From: Ralstonia sp. UNC404CL21Col
Lineage (GTDB): Bacteria > Pseudomonadota > Gammaproteobacteria > Burkholderiales > Burkholderiaceae
NCBI RefSeq assembly: GCF_000620465.1
Contig: NZ_JIBE01000007.1
Coordinates: 1 to 64,000 of the forward strand
Reading direction: 5' to 3'
Length of the DNA stretch: 64,000 nucleotides
The stretch's first letter is position 1. Each line of letters begins with the position of its first letter. Of the stretch, positions 36,965 through 46,484 are shown piece by piece. The notes under the pieces are model-generated. The model saw nothing but the letters and a program-made list of their open reading frames with translations, was not told the DNA's origin and made no database searches. Position numbers and translations under genes: made by a program.

Positions 36965-38557
36965 TTGAACATTCCCTCCGCTGTTTCCTCCCGCACGCCG
37001 GGGGCCGCTCGTGCGGCACGCACCCGTTCGGTAGCCGGCTATGCGCGACTGGCCGTCGGCCTGTTGGCGTTGGCTTCGGCGCATGCCGCGCTGGCCTTTG
37101 GCTTCAACGATGTGGCCGCGCGCGCCAAGCAACTGGCCGCAAAGCCGTATCAGGCGCCCGCCGACACCCTGCCGCGCGAATTGCGCGAGCTGCGCTACGA
37201 CCAGTACCGCGAAATCCGCTTCAAGTCCGACCAGGCGTACTGGCGCCGCGACAAGCTGCCGTTCGAACTCGGCTTCTTCCACGAGGGTTCGTACTACGAC
37301 CAGCCCGTGAAGATCAACGAGGTGTCGCCCGCCGGTGTGCGCGAAATCCGTTTCGATCCGCGCCTGTTCGACTACGGCCCGGTCAAGCTCGACCCGAAGC
37401 AGTTGCAGAAGCTCGGCTTTGCCGGTTTCCGCGTGCACTATCCGATGAACACGCCCAAGTACAAGGACGAGGTCATCGTGTTCCTGGGCGCGTCGTACTT
37501 CCGCGGCATCGGCAAGGGGCAGGTCTACGGCCTTTCCGCGCGCGGGCTGGCCATCGACACCGCGCTCAATTCGGGCGAGGAATTCCCCCGCTTCACCGAT
37601 TTCTGGATCGAACGCCCCACCTCCAACGCCAAGGACTTGACGATCTACGCGCTGCTCAATTCCCGCCGCGCGACGGGTGCCTACCGCTTCGTCATCAAGC
37701 CGGGCAGCGACACGGCAGTCGAGGTGAAGGCGCAGCTGTACATGCGCGAGAACGTGAGCAAGCTGGCCATCGCGCCGCTCACCAGCATGTTCTTCTTTGG
37801 CGAGAACCAACCGGCGCCTGCGCTAGATTTCCGCCCCGAGGTGCACGACTCCGACGGCCTGTCGGTGCTGTCCGGCACGGGCGAATGGATCTGGCGTCCG
37901 CTGACGAACCCCAAGCGCCTGTTGGTCAGCTCGTTCGGGACGACCAACCCCGGCGGCTTCGGCCTGATGCAGCGTGACCGCGCGTTCTCCAGCTACCAGG
38001 AAATCGGCGACCGCTACGAACTGCGCCCGAGCGCGTGGGTCGAGCCCGTCGGCAAATGGGGCGCGGGCCGCGTGGAGCTTGTGCAGATTCCGACGCCCGA
38101 CGAGACCAATGACAACGTGGTCGCGTACTGGGTGCCCGAGAACCCGCCCAAGCCGCAGCAGCCGTTCAATCTCGAATACCGCCTGCTGTGGCAGAAGGAC
38201 GCCGACAAGAAGCCGGCGCTGGCGTGGGTTGCGCAGACGCGCCGCTCGCACGGCTGGACGACCAAGCGCCCCGACGAGCGCAAGCCCGACGATACGATCG
38301 CCTTTGTGGTGGACTTTGAAGGCCCGGCGCTGGCCAAGCTCGCGCCGAACGCTCCGGTTGAGCCGGTGTTTTCGGCAGATGCCAACGGCAAGATCGAGTC
38401 GATCTTCGGCCAACCCAACACCGCGACCGGCGGCTGGCGCGTGACCGTGCGCCTCAAGCGTGTCGACGACGATAAACCCGTTGAACTGCGTGGCTACCTG
38501 CGCAGCGGCGGCACCGGACTCTCCGAGACGTGGAGCTACCTGTTACCTCCGGGCTGA
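36965..38557 (+). CDS. opgG: Glucan biosynthesis protein G (periplasmic)
   Basis: This 530-residue MdoG/OpgG protein acts in the periplasm to build and branch osmoregulated periplasmic glucans on the backbone made by OpgH. The signal peptide is at about residues 26-44 (ending ALAFG). Family blocks include [65 protein letters not shown] and the C-terminal VDFEGPALA. The only in-frame start ahead of the signal peptide is TTG at 36965; no ATG is available, so initiation is unusual. It overlaps or abuts opgH. Confidence 0.94.
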   Translation: MNIPSAVSSRTPGAARAARTRSVAGYARLAVGLLALASAHAALAFGFNDVAARAKQLAAKPYQAPADTLPRELRELRYDQYREIRFKSDQAYWRRDKLPFELGFFHEGSYYDQPVKINEVSPAGVREIRFDPRLFDYGPVKLDPKQLQKLGFAGFRVHYPMNTPKYKDEVIVFLGASYFRGIGKGQVYGLSARGLAIDTALNSGEEFPRFTDFWIERPTSNAKDLTIYALLNSRRATGAYRFVIKPGSDTAVEVKAQLYMRENVSKLAIAPLTSMFFFGENQPAPALDFRPEVHDSDGLSVLSGTGEWIWRPLTNPKRLLVSSFGTTNPGGFGLMQRDRAFSSYQEIGDRYELRPSAWVEPVGKWGAGRVELVQIPTPDETNDNVVAYWVPENPPKPQQPFNLEYRLLWQKDADKKPALAWVAQTRRSHGWTTKRPDERKPDDTIAFVVDFEGPALAKLAPNAPVEPVFSADANGKIESIFGQPNTATGGWRVTVRLKRVDDDKPVELRGYLRSGGTGLSETWSYLLPPG

Positions 38558-38559
38558 AC

Positions 38560-41118
38560 GTGACGACAGCCCAGACTGCCGGTGCTGCCGGCACAGCCCC
38601 CTCCACCAGCCCTGCCACAGCGCAGTCTGTGGCCGACCATTACCTTGAGGCGCTGCCGCTGGCTGCCGACGCGCGGGCTGCGCTGCTGCGCAACGCGGGC
38701 ATCGCAGCCGGTGACGACGATGCAGCGGCGCTTGCCAAGCTGCATCGGGCGCTGGCCCGGCTCGACCCCGCGCAGACGACTTCGCTCGACACCGACGCAC
38801 CGGCCTACGCCTCCGTAGGTTCGCGCCTGGATGCTGCGTATGGCGCCACGCGCGCCGATGCCGCATCGACGGAGCCCTCCGCCCAACCTGCTCCACCCGT
38901 TGAGCACGACAGCGAGGGCCGCATCCATCTGGATACCGGCCCCACCCCCGCGCGCCGTTCGATGGTGCCGTGGCCATGGGTGCTCGGCCCGATCTGGCGC
39001 GCGCGCAAGGCCATCGACCGCTGGATGCACGGCGGCAAGAAGCCGGTGCCCTATGAAGCGCCCGACTCGCCGGACCCGAAAGGCATCTGGCGCTTCGTCG
39101 GTGCGCGCCGCCGCCTGACGCTGCTGGCGCTGATGATCGCGCAGACCGTCGCCGCCACCTGGGCGATGAGCACGGTGCTGCCGTATCACGGTGCAGACTG
39201 GCTCGAAGCCATCATCATCGTGCTGTTTGCGGTGCTGTTCTGCTGGGTATCGGCGGGCTTCTGGACGGCCATTACGGGCTTCCTGCTGCTGGCCTTCCAC
39301 GGCGACCGCTTCGTCATCTCGCGCCGTGCCACGCCCGACGCCACGATTCCGGACGATGCGCGCACGGCCATCGTCATGCCGATCTGCAATGAAGATGTGC
39401 AGCGCGTCTTCGCGGGGCTGCGCGCGACGTACGAATCGTTGCAGCGCACGGGGCACCTTGAGCACTTCGACTTCTTCGTGCTGTCGGACTCCGGCGATCC
39501 GGACATCCGCACGGCCGAAGCCGACGCCTGGCTGCACATCTGCCGCGCGCTCGATGGTTTCGGTCGCATCTTCTACCGCTGGCGCCGCCACCGCGTGAAG
39601 CGCAAGAGCGGCAACATCGACGATTTCTGCCGACGCTGGGGCGGCCGGTACCGCTACATGATCGTGCTCGACGCCGACAGCGTGATGAGCGGCGATTGCC
39701 TGACGCGCCTCGTGCAGTTGATGGAAGGTGCGCCCAGCGCGGGCATCATTCAGACCGCCCCGCGCGCGGCCGGCCGCGACACGCTGTACGCGCGTATCCA
39801 GCAATTCGCCACGCGCGTGTACGGGCCGCTGTTCACCGCCGGCCTGCACTACTGGCAGCTCGGCGAATCGCACTACTGGGGCCACAACGCCATCATCCGG
39901 CTGGACCCGTTCATCAAGCACTGCGCGCTGGCGCCGATTCCGGGCAAGGGCTCGCTTTCCGGCGAGATCATGTCGCACGATTTTGTCGAAGCTGCGCTGA
40001 TGCGCCGCGCCGGCTGGGCCGTGTGGATCGCCTACGACCTCGACGGCAGCTACGAAGAGATGCCGCCCAACCTGCTCGACGAGCTGGGCCGCGACCGCCG
40101 CTGGTGCCACGGCAACCTGATGAACTTCCGCCTGTTTGGCGCGCCGGGCTTCCACCGTGTGCACCGCGCGGTCTTCATCACCGGGGTGATGGCGTATCTC
40201 TCGGCGCCGCTGTGGTTCCTGTTCCTGCTCCTGTCGACAGCCCTGCTGGCCAAGCACACGCTGATCGCCCCGGAATACTTCACGCAGCCCCGCCAGCTCT
40301 TCCCGATCTGGCCGGAGTGGCATCCGGAAAAGGCCGCCGCGCTGTTTTCCGCCACGGCCACCGTGCTGTTCCTGCCGAAGATCCTCAGCGTGCTTGTGCT
40401 GTGGGCTCAGGGGCCAAAGCGCTTTGGCGGGGCGGTGCACCTGGCGTTGTCGATGGCGATCGAAGCGGCATTCTCGGTACTGGCCGCGCCGGTACGCATG
40501 CTGTTCCACACGCGCTTTGTGACGGCGGCGTTCCTCGGCTGGAAGGTGCACTGGAAATCGCCCCCGCGCGAAGACGCGCAAACGCACTGGGGCGACGCCG
40601 TGCGCCGCCACGGCCTGCACACCGTCATCGGCATCGTCTGGGCTGCGATCGTGTATTGGCTGAACCCGAGCTTCCTGTGGTGGCTGTCGCCGGTTGTGGG
40701 TGCGCTGATCGTGTCGATCCCGCTGTCGGTGTTCTCCAGCCGCGTGAGCCTGGGACGCCGCATGCGGCGGCTGCGCCTGTTCATGATCCCCGAGGAAGTG
40801 CGCCCGCCGCGCGAGCTGCGTGCCACGCGCAAGCACCTGCGCAATGCCCCGCCCATGCCGGACTTCCGCCAAGCCGTGGTCGACCCCGTCACCAACGCGC
40901 TGATGTGCGCCATTGGTACGGCGCGCTTCCCGCAAGACAAGCGCCTCGTGGCCGTGCGCGAAGCCCATGTGCGTCACGCGCTGGAGGTCGGCCCTGACAA
41001 GCTCACCGGCAAGCAAAAGCTGGTGTTGCTGTCGGATCCGTTCTCGCTGTCGGCGCTGCACCTGGCGGTGTGGTCGTCCCCGGAACAGCGTGCGGCCTGG
41101 GCGGCTGCAGAAGGCTGA
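38560..41118 (+). CDS. opgH: Glucan glucosyltransferase H
   Basis: This 852-residue inner-membrane GT2 enzyme polymerises glucose from UDP-glucose for periplasmic glucans. Two N-terminal membrane helices (about 193-240) precede the catalytic domain. That domain has [13 protein letters not shown], the DAD motif [27 protein letters not shown] and the R-W motif [15 protein letters not shown]. More membrane helices follow. GTG 38560, 2 nt after the opgG stop, is taken as the start; GTG 38530 inside opgG is the alternative. Confidence 0.93.
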   Translation: MTTAQTAGAAGTAPSTSPATAQSVADHYLEALPLAADARAALLRNAGIAAGDDDAAALAKLHRALARLDPAQTTSLDTDAPAYASVGSRLDAAYGATRADAASTEPSAQPAPPVEHDSEGRIHLDTGPTPARRSMVPWPWVLGPIWRARKAIDRWMHGGKKPVPYEAPDSPDPKGIWRFVGARRRLTLLALMIAQTVAATWAMSTVLPYHGADWLEAIIIVLFAVLFCWVSAGFWTAITGFLLLAFHGDRFVISRRATPDATIPDDARTAIVMPICNEDVQRVFAGLRATYESLQRTGHLEHFDFFVLSDSGDPDIRTAEADAWLHICRALDGFGRIFYRWRRHRVKRKSGNIDDFCRRWGGRYRYMIVLDADSVMSGDCLTRLVQLMEGAPSAGIIQTAPRAAGRDTLYARIQQFATRVYGPLFTAGLHYWQLGESHYWGHNAIIRLDPFIKHCALAPIPGKGSLSGEIMSHDFVEAALMRRAGWAVWIAYDLDGSYEEMPPNLLDELGRDRRWCHGNLMNFRLFGAPGFHRVHRAVFITGVMAYLSAPLWFLFLLLSTALLAKHTLIAPEYFTQPRQLFPIWPEWHPEKAAALFSATATVLFLPKILSVLVLWAQGPKRFGGAVHLALSMAIEAAFSVLAAPVRMLFHTRFVTAAFLGWKVHWKSPPREDAQTHWGDAVRRHGLHTVIGIVWAAIVYWLNPSFLWWLSPVVGALIVSIPLSVFSSRVSLGRRMRRLRLFMIPEEVRPPRELRATRKHLRNAPPMPDFRQAVVDPVTNALMCAIGTARFPQDKRLVAVREAHVRHALEVGPDKLTGKQKLVLLSDPFSLSALHLAVWSSPEQRAAWAAAEG

Positions 41119-41143
41119 ACAACGCCGCCTGACGGAAATACCG

Positions 41144-41177
41144 CGCCCCACCCGCATCTTGCCGGTGGGGCGTTTTA
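41144..41177 (+). terminator. Rho-independent terminator after opgH
   Basis: CGCCCCACC (41144-41152) pairs with GGTGGGGCG (41164-41172), followed by TTTTA. It ends the opgGH operon. Confidence 0.8.
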
Positions 41178-41307
41178 CTTCCCGTTACATCCGTAGGATT
41201 TACGTATCACCTGAAGCGCCCGGCGGTTCATAGAATGGCATCACGAACTTGATACACGAAGTCGACGGCACCGCAGCCCCGGCCTCGCAACCGTAAGGAG
41301 AAGCATC

Positions 41308-41619
41308 ATGAAACGCACACTGCTCGCATTCGTTTTGGGTGGCGCCGCGCTGTGCGCCTCGACGGCGGCGCTGGCGCATGTGGACGTCGGCGTGGCGATC
41401 GGCGTACCTGCCGCGCCGGTGTATGTGGCCCCGGCACCGGTTTATGCACCGCCGCCGGTGGTGTATCGCCCGGCCCCGGTCTATGCGCCTGCCCCGGTTG
41501 TTTATGGCGGCTATTACCGCGACCGCGACTACTGGCGTGAGCGTGAATGGCGCCGTCACGAGTGGCGTGAACGCGAATGGCGCCACGATCACGGCTGGCA
41601 TCGCGGCTGGGACCGCTAA
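41308..41619 (+). CDS. Secreted Pro/Val/Tyr-rich protein with a basic Trp/Arg/Glu tail
   Basis: This is a 103-residue protein with a signal peptide ending ALAHVDV. Its middle is built of PAPVY-type repeats ([24 protein letters not shown]). The tail alternates Arg, Glu, His and Trp ([15 protein letters not shown]). Similar low-complexity periplasmic proteins are common in Burkholderiales and often annotated as uncharacterised. A strong TAAGGAG site precedes the ATG. A terminator follows. Confidence 0.8.
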   Translation: MKRTLLAFVLGGAALCASTAALAHVDVGVAIGVPAAPVYVAPAPVYAPPPVVYRPAPVYAPAPVVYGGYYRDRDYWREREWRRHEWREREWRHDHGWHRGWDR

Positions 41620-41649
41620 CGCCTCGCGCGATTAGACGCTGATTGGCAC

Positions 41650-41681
41650 ACGGGCCGCTCACTGAGCGGCCCGTTGCTTTT
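41650..41681 (+). terminator. Rho-independent terminator
   Basis: ACGGGCCGCTC (41650-41660), a 3-nt loop and GAGCGGCCCGT (41664-41674) form an 11-bp perfect stem, followed by TGCTTTTGC. It lies after the secreted protein gene and before the YbaK-like gene. Confidence 0.75.
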
Positions 41682-41777
41682 GCGCGCTCGAATGCCTGCG
41701 CAATCTGCAAACCGACCTATGCTGACGTAGCGGCCCCTGCAATCCCGCCGCCGGCCGCACAGCACAGGGAGGACGCC

Positions 41778-42266
41778 ATGTCGATCTCCAGCACACTGGA
41801 CGGCTGCCTGCGCAGCAAAGGTTGCCTCTACGAGGTGATTCGTCATCCGCATACCCATACCAGCACCGAAACGGCCCGGGCAGCGCACGTTCCCGGCGAT
41901 CGTCTCGCCAAGACGCTACTGCTCGAAGACAAGCTCGGCTATGTCGCGGCCGTGTTGCCATCGACATATCACCTGCATCTGGCGGAGTTGCAAAAGGAAT
42001 CGGGCCGCCTGGATCTCACGCTGGCCGATGAATCGGAGTTGCGCGAAGTCTTCCGGGACTGCGATGCCGGCGCCGTGCCGCCCGTGGGCATGGCGTACGG
42101 CATGCCGACCTACATCGACAGCAGCCTGATGACCCACGGCGACGTCTACTTCGAAGCCGGCGACCACGAAAACGTGGTGCATATGGACATGGATCAGTTC
42201 ATGGCCCTGATGCGCGACGCCAAACCCGCCCACTTCGCGTACCGCATGCAGGGCATCCTTTTCTGA
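41778..42266 (+). CDS. YbaK/ProX-type aminoacyl-tRNA deacylase domain protein
   Basis: This 162-residue stand-alone editing domain has features of the family in LAKTLLLEDKLGYVAAVLPSTYHLHLAEL, GAVPPVGMAYGMPTYIDSSL and the end of the domain FEAGDHENVVHMDMDQF. Proteins of this type hydrolyse mischarged tRNAs (for example Cys- or Ala-tRNAPro); the exact substrate is not evident. The ATG follows AGGGAGG. It is 9 nt ahead of the CDGSH gene and probably cotranscribed with it. Confidence 0.85.
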   Translation: MSISSTLDGCLRSKGCLYEVIRHPHTHTSTETARAAHVPGDRLAKTLLLEDKLGYVAAVLPSTYHLHLAELQKESGRLDLTLADESELREVFRDCDAGAVPPVGMAYGMPTYIDSSLMTHGDVYFEAGDHENVVHMDMDQFMALMRDAKPAHFAYRMQGILF

Positions 42267-42275
42267 GGGCACATC

Positions 42276-42500
42276 GTGGCCGAGGACGTTGTCGTCACGG
42301 TCCGCAACAACGGGCCGTATCACCTCAAGGGAAGCTTCCGGATCGCCACCCAGAGCGGGCGCGAGTTGGCCGTAGAAGAAGGCCAGGCATGGCTGTGCCG
42401 CTGCGGGCACGCGTTGAACAAGCCGTTCTGTGACGGCTCGCACAAGCGCGTCGAGTTTGACAGCAACCTCGACGCGCCTGTGCCCGATGCGCCTGCTTAA
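42276..42500 (+). CDS. CDGSH iron-sulfur domain protein
   Basis: This 74-residue protein has one CDGSH motif. Cys41, Cys43, Cys52 and His56 ([23 protein letters not shown]) are the 3Cys-1His ligands of a [2Fe-2S] cluster. Small bacterial CDGSH proteins are thought to handle redox or cluster transfer. The start is GTG 42276. Its TAA stop overlaps the TAA stop of convergent ettA (42497-42499) by two bases, so the ends of both messages overlap. Confidence 0.9.
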   Translation: MAEDVVVTVRNNGPYHLKGSFRIATQSGRELAVEEGQAWLCRCGHALNKPFCDGSHKRVEFDSNLDAPVPDAPA

Positions 42501-44164
42501 CGCGTAACGGGCTTGTAGCGGATGCGCTTGGGCTTGGCGCCTTCTTCGCCCAGACGCTTCTTCTTGTCGGCTTCGTATTCCTGGTAGTTGCCCGGGAAGA
42601 ATTCAACGTGCGAATCGCCTTCGAACGCGATGATGTGCGTGGCAATGCGGTCGAGGAACCAGCGATCGTGCGAGATCACCATCACGCAGCCGGCGAACTC
42701 GAGCAGCGCATCTTCCAGCGCACGCAGCGTTTCGACGTCGAGATCGTTCGACGGCTCATCGAGCAGCAGCACGTTGCCGCCCGAGATGAGCGTCTTGGCC
42801 AGATGCAGGCGCCCGCGCTCACCGCCCGACAGCGTGCCGACGTGCTTCTGCTGATCGCCACCCTTGAAGTTGAAGCGGCCGATGTAGGCCCGCGACGGCG
42901 TTTCATAGCGGCCCACCGTGAGGATGTCCGAGCCGTTCGAGATCTCTTCGAAGACGGTCTTGTCTGCGGAAAGCGCATCGCGGCTTTGGTCAACGTACGC
43001 CAGCTTGACCGTCGGGCCGATCTTGATGGTGCCCGAATCCGGCTGCTCCTTGCCCGTGATCATGCGGAACAGCGTCGACTTACCGGCGCCGTTCGGGCCA
43101 ATGATGCCGACGATCGCGCCCGGCGGAATCGTGAAGCTCAGGTTGTCGATCAGCAAGCGATCGCCATAGCTCTTGCTGACGTTCTGGAACTCGATGACTT
43201 CATTGCCCAGACGCTCGCCGGCCGGGATGAAGATTTCCTGCGTTTCGTTGCGCTTTTGATATTCCTGGCTGTTCAGCTCGTCAAAGCGGGCCAGACGCGC
43301 CTTCGACTTGGCCTGGCGGCCCTTCGGGTTCTGGCGCACCCATTCCAGTTCTTTCTTCAGCGCCTTCTGGCGCGCCGATTCGCTCGACTCTTCCTGCTTC
43401 AGGCGCGTCTCTTTCTGATCGAGCCAGGAGCTGTAATTGCCCTTCCAGGGGATGCCATGGCCGCGGTCGAGTTCGAGAATCCACTCGGCGGCGTTGTCGA
43501 GGAAGTAACGGTCGTGGGTGACGGCCACAACGGTGCCAGGAAAGCGCGTGAGGAACTGTTCCAGCCAGTCCACCGATTCCGCATCCAGGTGGTTGGTCGG
43601 CTCGTCCAGCAGCAGCATGTCGGGGCGAGAGAGCAGCAGCTTGCACAGCGCAACGCGGCGCTTTTCACCGCCCGAGAGGTGCTCGATCTTGGCATCCCAC
43701 GGCGGCAGGCGCAGTGCGTCGGCGGCAATTTCCAGCTGCAGTTCGACGTTGTCACCGGAGCCGGCGGCGATGATGGCTTCGAGGCGCGCCTGTTCTTCGG
43801 CGAGCTTGTCGAAGTCGGCGCCTTCCTCGGCGTATGCCGCGTAGATGGCTTCGAGCTGCTTTTGCGCATCCATCACTTCGCCCAGGCCGCTCTCGACCTC
43901 TTCACGCACGGTCTTGGCGGGATCGAGCTGCGGCTCCTGCGGCAGGTAGCCGATGTTCAGGTTGGGCATCGGCGTGGCTTCGCCTTCGATGTCCTTGTCG
44001 AGGCCGGCCATGATCTTCAGCACGGTCGACTTGCCCGAGCCGTTCAGGCCGAGCACACCGATCTTGGCGCCCGGGAAAAACGACAGCGAGATGTCCTTGA
44101 GGATCTGACGCTTGGGCGGAACGATCTTGCCCACGCGGTTCATGGTGAAAACGTACTGTGACAT
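42497..44164 (-). CDS. ettA: Energy-dependent translational throttle protein EttA
   Basis: This 555-residue ABC-F protein has exactly the EttA length. It has two ATPase cassettes with Walker [10 protein letters not shown] and GPNGAGKST, signatures [11 protein letters not shown] and [15 protein letters not shown], and Walker [12 protein letters not shown] and [11 protein letters not shown]. The arm insertion in the first cassette and the basic linker are present. EttA binds the ribosomal E site and gates the first elongation cycle according to ATP level. The start ATG 44164 gives the standard [19 protein letters not shown]. Confidence 0.96.
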   Translation of the reverse strand: MSQYVFTMNRVGKIVPPKRQILKDISLSFFPGAKIGVLGLNGSGKSTVLKIMAGLDKDIEGEATPMPNLNIGYLPQEPQLDPAKTVREEVESGLGEVMDAQKQLEAIYAAYAEEGADFDKLAEEQARLEAIIAAGSGDNVELQLEIAADALRLPPWDAKIEHLSGGEKRRVALCKLLLSRPDMLLLDEPTNHLDAESVDWLEQFLTRFPGTVVAVTHDRYFLDNAAEWILELDRGHGIPWKGNYSSWLDQKETRLKQEESSESARQKALKKELEWVRQNPKGRQAKSKARLARFDELNSQEYQKRNETQEIFIPAGERLGNEVIEFQNVSKSYGDRLLIDNLSFTIPPGAIVGIIGPNGAGKSTLFRMITGKEQPDSGTIKIGPTVKLAYVDQSRDALSADKTVFEEISNGSDILTVGRYETPSRAYIGRFNFKGGDQQKHVGTLSGGERGRLHLAKTLISGGNVLLLDEPSNDLDVETLRALEDALLEFAGCVMVISHDRWFLDRIATHIIAFEGDSHVEFFPGNYQEYEADKKKRLGEEGAKPKRIRYKPVTR

Positions 44165-44303
44165 GGCGTAGAAGCGGGGGGAAACGCATGAAATTGGGAA
44201 CCCGCGGAGTGTAGCAAAGGGACAGCCCGCGCCGGGCGCGAATCGCGGATAGGCGGCGCGGCGTTTGCGGCACAATCGGCGCGATCCGGTGCAAGATAAC
44301 GGC

Positions 44304-45419
44304 ATGCCTCGCTCATCGCCCCCCGCCCCGCTGCTGACCCGCCGCGCGCTCAACCGCGCGCTACTCGACCGCCAGTTGCTTCTGCGTCGCCGTCGCATGA
44401 CGCCGTTGGCGGCGATCGAGCGGCTGGTGGCGATGCAATCGCAAATTCCCCAGGCGCCGCACTACGGTTTGTGGTCACGGCTCGAGGGATTTCGCACCGA
44501 GGCGCTCGACAAGCTGTTGACCACTCGCCAAGCCGTGCGCGGCACGATGATCCGCTGCACGCTGCATCTGGCCAGCGCACGCGACTGCCAGGCGCTGCGC
44601 CCGCTACTGGAGGCGCAGATGCAGCGCATGGCCTTCAGCAACGCGGGCAAGAGCATCGCCGACATCGACCCCGCAGCATTGCGTGCGGCGGGCCGGGCCG
44701 CGTTGGCGGATGGCCCGCTGACCGCCGTGCAGTTAGGTGAACGCCTGCAACCGCTGTGGCCCAGGCATGATGCGACCGCGCTCGCGCGTGCCATTCCGTT
44801 GCTGGAACCGCTCGTGCAGGTACCACCACGCGGCCTGTGGCGTGGCTCGGGGCAAGCGACGCAGACCACCGTCGCCGACTGGCTGGGCGAGGCCGTCGAA
44901 CCCGCCGCCACGGCCGGGGCCTTGGTGCTGCGCTACCTCGCCGGCTACGGCCCCGCCTCGGTGGCCGATATGCAGGCGTGGTCGGGGCTCACCCGGCTGT
45001 CGGCGGCGTTCGAGACATTACGCCCTCAACTGAAGGCCTTCGTCGACGAGCACGGCGTCGAGTTGTTCGACCTGCCGCGCGCCCCACGGCCCGATGCCGA
45101 CACGCCAGCGCCGGTACGTTTTCTCCCGGAACTCGACTGCGCGCTGTTGGCACATGCAGACCGTGCCCGCATTCTCGACGATAACCATCGGAGGGCGATC
45201 TACACGAAGAACGGCATCCTGCCGCCGACGCTGCTGATTGACGGCTTTGTCGCCGGCACCTGGAAGCTGGAGATGGCGCGCGAGCAAGCCACGCTCACGC
45301 TGTCACCTTTTGCCAAGCCGGCCAAACCGGACATGAGGGCATTGGAGGAGGAAGGCGCGCAATTGCTGGCCTTTGCCGCCCCCCATTGCGCTGCGCACAC
45401 CATCCGCTTCGCGCAATAA
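44304..45419 (+). CDS. Winged-helix HTH_42 / AlkZ-like DNA glycosylase family protein
   Basis: This 371-residue protein belongs to the winged-helix family that includes AlkZ and YcaQ (AlkX). The putative catalytic QxQ motif is Gln45-Ser-Gln47 in [21 protein letters not shown]. The body has [23 protein letters not shown] and, near the end, [19 protein letters not shown]. AlkZ removes bulky azinomycin adducts and unhooks crosslinks; related proteins of unknown lesion are common. The ATG 44304 is preferred over a non-ATG start at 44265. The 3' end overlaps the cyo terminator. Confidence 0.8.
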   Translation: MPRSSPPAPLLTRRALNRALLDRQLLLRRRRMTPLAAIERLVAMQSQIPQAPHYGLWSRLEGFRTEALDKLLTTRQAVRGTMIRCTLHLASARDCQALRPLLEAQMQRMAFSNAGKSIADIDPAALRAAGRAALADGPLTAVQLGERLQPLWPRHDATALARAIPLLEPLVQVPPRGLWRGSGQATQTTVADWLGEAVEPAATAGALVLRYLAGYGPASVADMQAWSGLTRLSAAFETLRPQLKAFVDEHGVELFDLPRAPRPDADTPAPVRFLPELDCALLAHADRARILDDNHRRAIYTKNGILPPTLLIDGFVAGTWKLEMAREQATLTLSPFAKPAKPDMRALEEEGAQLLAFAAPHCAAHTIRFAQ

Positions 45420-45442
45420 AAAAGGCGCCCGCATGGGGCGCC
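45418..45442 (-). terminator. Rho-independent terminator of the cyo operon
   Basis: On the minus strand GGCGCCC, a 5-nt loop and GGGCGCC are followed by TTTTTT. The hairpin lies 28 nt past the cyoD stop, and its T tract overlaps the stop codon of the convergent winged-helix gene. Confidence 0.85.
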
Positions 45443-45470
45443 CTTCCGATGCTGCGGAGGCTGGGCCTCG

Positions 45471-45839
45471 TTACATCGTCATCATGTTGGCGTTCATGTT
45501 ATGCATGACCCACAGCGAGCCGACAACGACAATCGCCAGGATCAGCAGCGTGAACAGGAAGGCCATCACGTTCCAGCGCTGGGCGGACGAGCCGTCCAGG
45601 TGCAGGAAATAGATCAGGTGCACGACGATCTGGACAACCGCCAGGGCCATCACCGTCACCAGCACCGTCTGATGCGAGTAGCCGCCGTCCATCACCATCT
45701 TGAACGGGATGGCCGTGAGGATCACCGCCAGCACGAAGCCGATCAGGTAGCCCTTGACGGTGGCATGGCCAGCGCCGCCAGCCGAATGACCGTGCGCATC
45801 GTCGTGGGCGATGGCGGTCGTTGCGTTGGTCTGTTCCAT
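45471..45839 (-). CDS. cyoD: Cytochrome bo3 ubiquinol oxidase subunit IV
   Basis: This 122-residue protein has a His-rich N-terminus (HDDAHGHSAGGAGH) and three membrane helices (about 32-49, 58-79, 90-114). The YFLHLDGSSAQRWN loop is typical of CyoD. It assists assembly of the CuB site. Its start codon abuts the cyoC stop directly. Confidence 0.94.
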   Translation of the reverse strand: MEQTNATTAIAHDDAHGHSAGGAGHATVKGYLIGFVLAVILTAIPFKMVMDGGYSHQTVLVTVMALAVVQIVVHLIYFLHLDGSSAQRWNVMAFLFTLLILAIVVVGSLWVMHNMNANMMTM

Positions 45840-46481
45840 TTACATCGCTCCCAGCAGATACACGACGGTAAACACGCCGATCCACACCACGTCCAAGAAG
45901 TGCCAGAACAGGCTCAGGCACGACAGGCGGGTCGATTGCGTCGGGGTCAGGCCTTTGCGGCTGATCTGCCACATCAGGACGATGATCCACAGCATGCCGC
46001 TCGCCACGTGCAGGCCGTGCGTGCCGACCAGCAGGAAGAACGACGATAGGAATGCGCTGCGGCTTGGGCCCGCACCTTCTGCGATCAGGTGATGGAACTC
46101 GTTGATTTCCATGCCGACGAACGCGGCGCCCAGCAGCAGGGTGATGCCGAGCCACAGCATCACTTGATCCTTGCGGCCGTTCTGCAGGCTGATCATCACC
46201 ATGCCGTAGGTGATGGACGACACCAGCAGAATGCCGGTTTCGATCGCCACGTACGACAGATCAAAAAGCTCCTTGCCCGTCGGGCCGCCGGCCGTCGCAC
46301 CGCGCAGGACGCAGAACGTGGCAAACAGCGACGCGAAGATAATCAAGTCGCTCATCAGGTACACCCAGAAGCCGAAGACCTTGGTGTCTGCGGCATCGTG
46401 GTGGTGCGCATGGTCATGCGCGTGGTCGTGGCCGTGCGCGTGACCGTGCGCGGCGTGACCGTCTAGAACATTGGAAGCCAT
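45840..46481 (-). CDS. cyoC: Cytochrome bo3 ubiquinol oxidase subunit III
   Basis: This 213-residue subunit has five membrane helices. The N-terminus is extended by a His-rich stretch ([25 protein letters not shown]) that is longer than in E. coli and might bind metal. Typical motifs: [20 protein letters not shown] and [20 protein letters not shown]. It lies between cyoB and cyoD with only 3 nt to the cyoB stop. Confidence 0.94.
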   Translation of the reverse strand: MASNVLDGHAAHGHAHGHDHAHDHAHHHDAADTKVFGFWVYLMSDLIIFASLFATFCVLRGATAGGPTGKELFDLSYVAIETGILLVSSITYGMVMISLQNGRKDQVMLWLGITLLLGAAFVGMEINEFHHLIAEGAGPSRSAFLSSFFLLVGTHGLHVASGMLWIIVLMWQISRKGLTPTQSTRLSCLSLFWHFLDVVWIGVFTVVYLLGAM

Positions 46482-46484
46482 GGT

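Noticed and set aside
38536-41157. 873-codon frame antisense to opgH
   Set aside because: Mirrors opgH exactly and translates to Arg/His/Ala-rich sequence without motifs.
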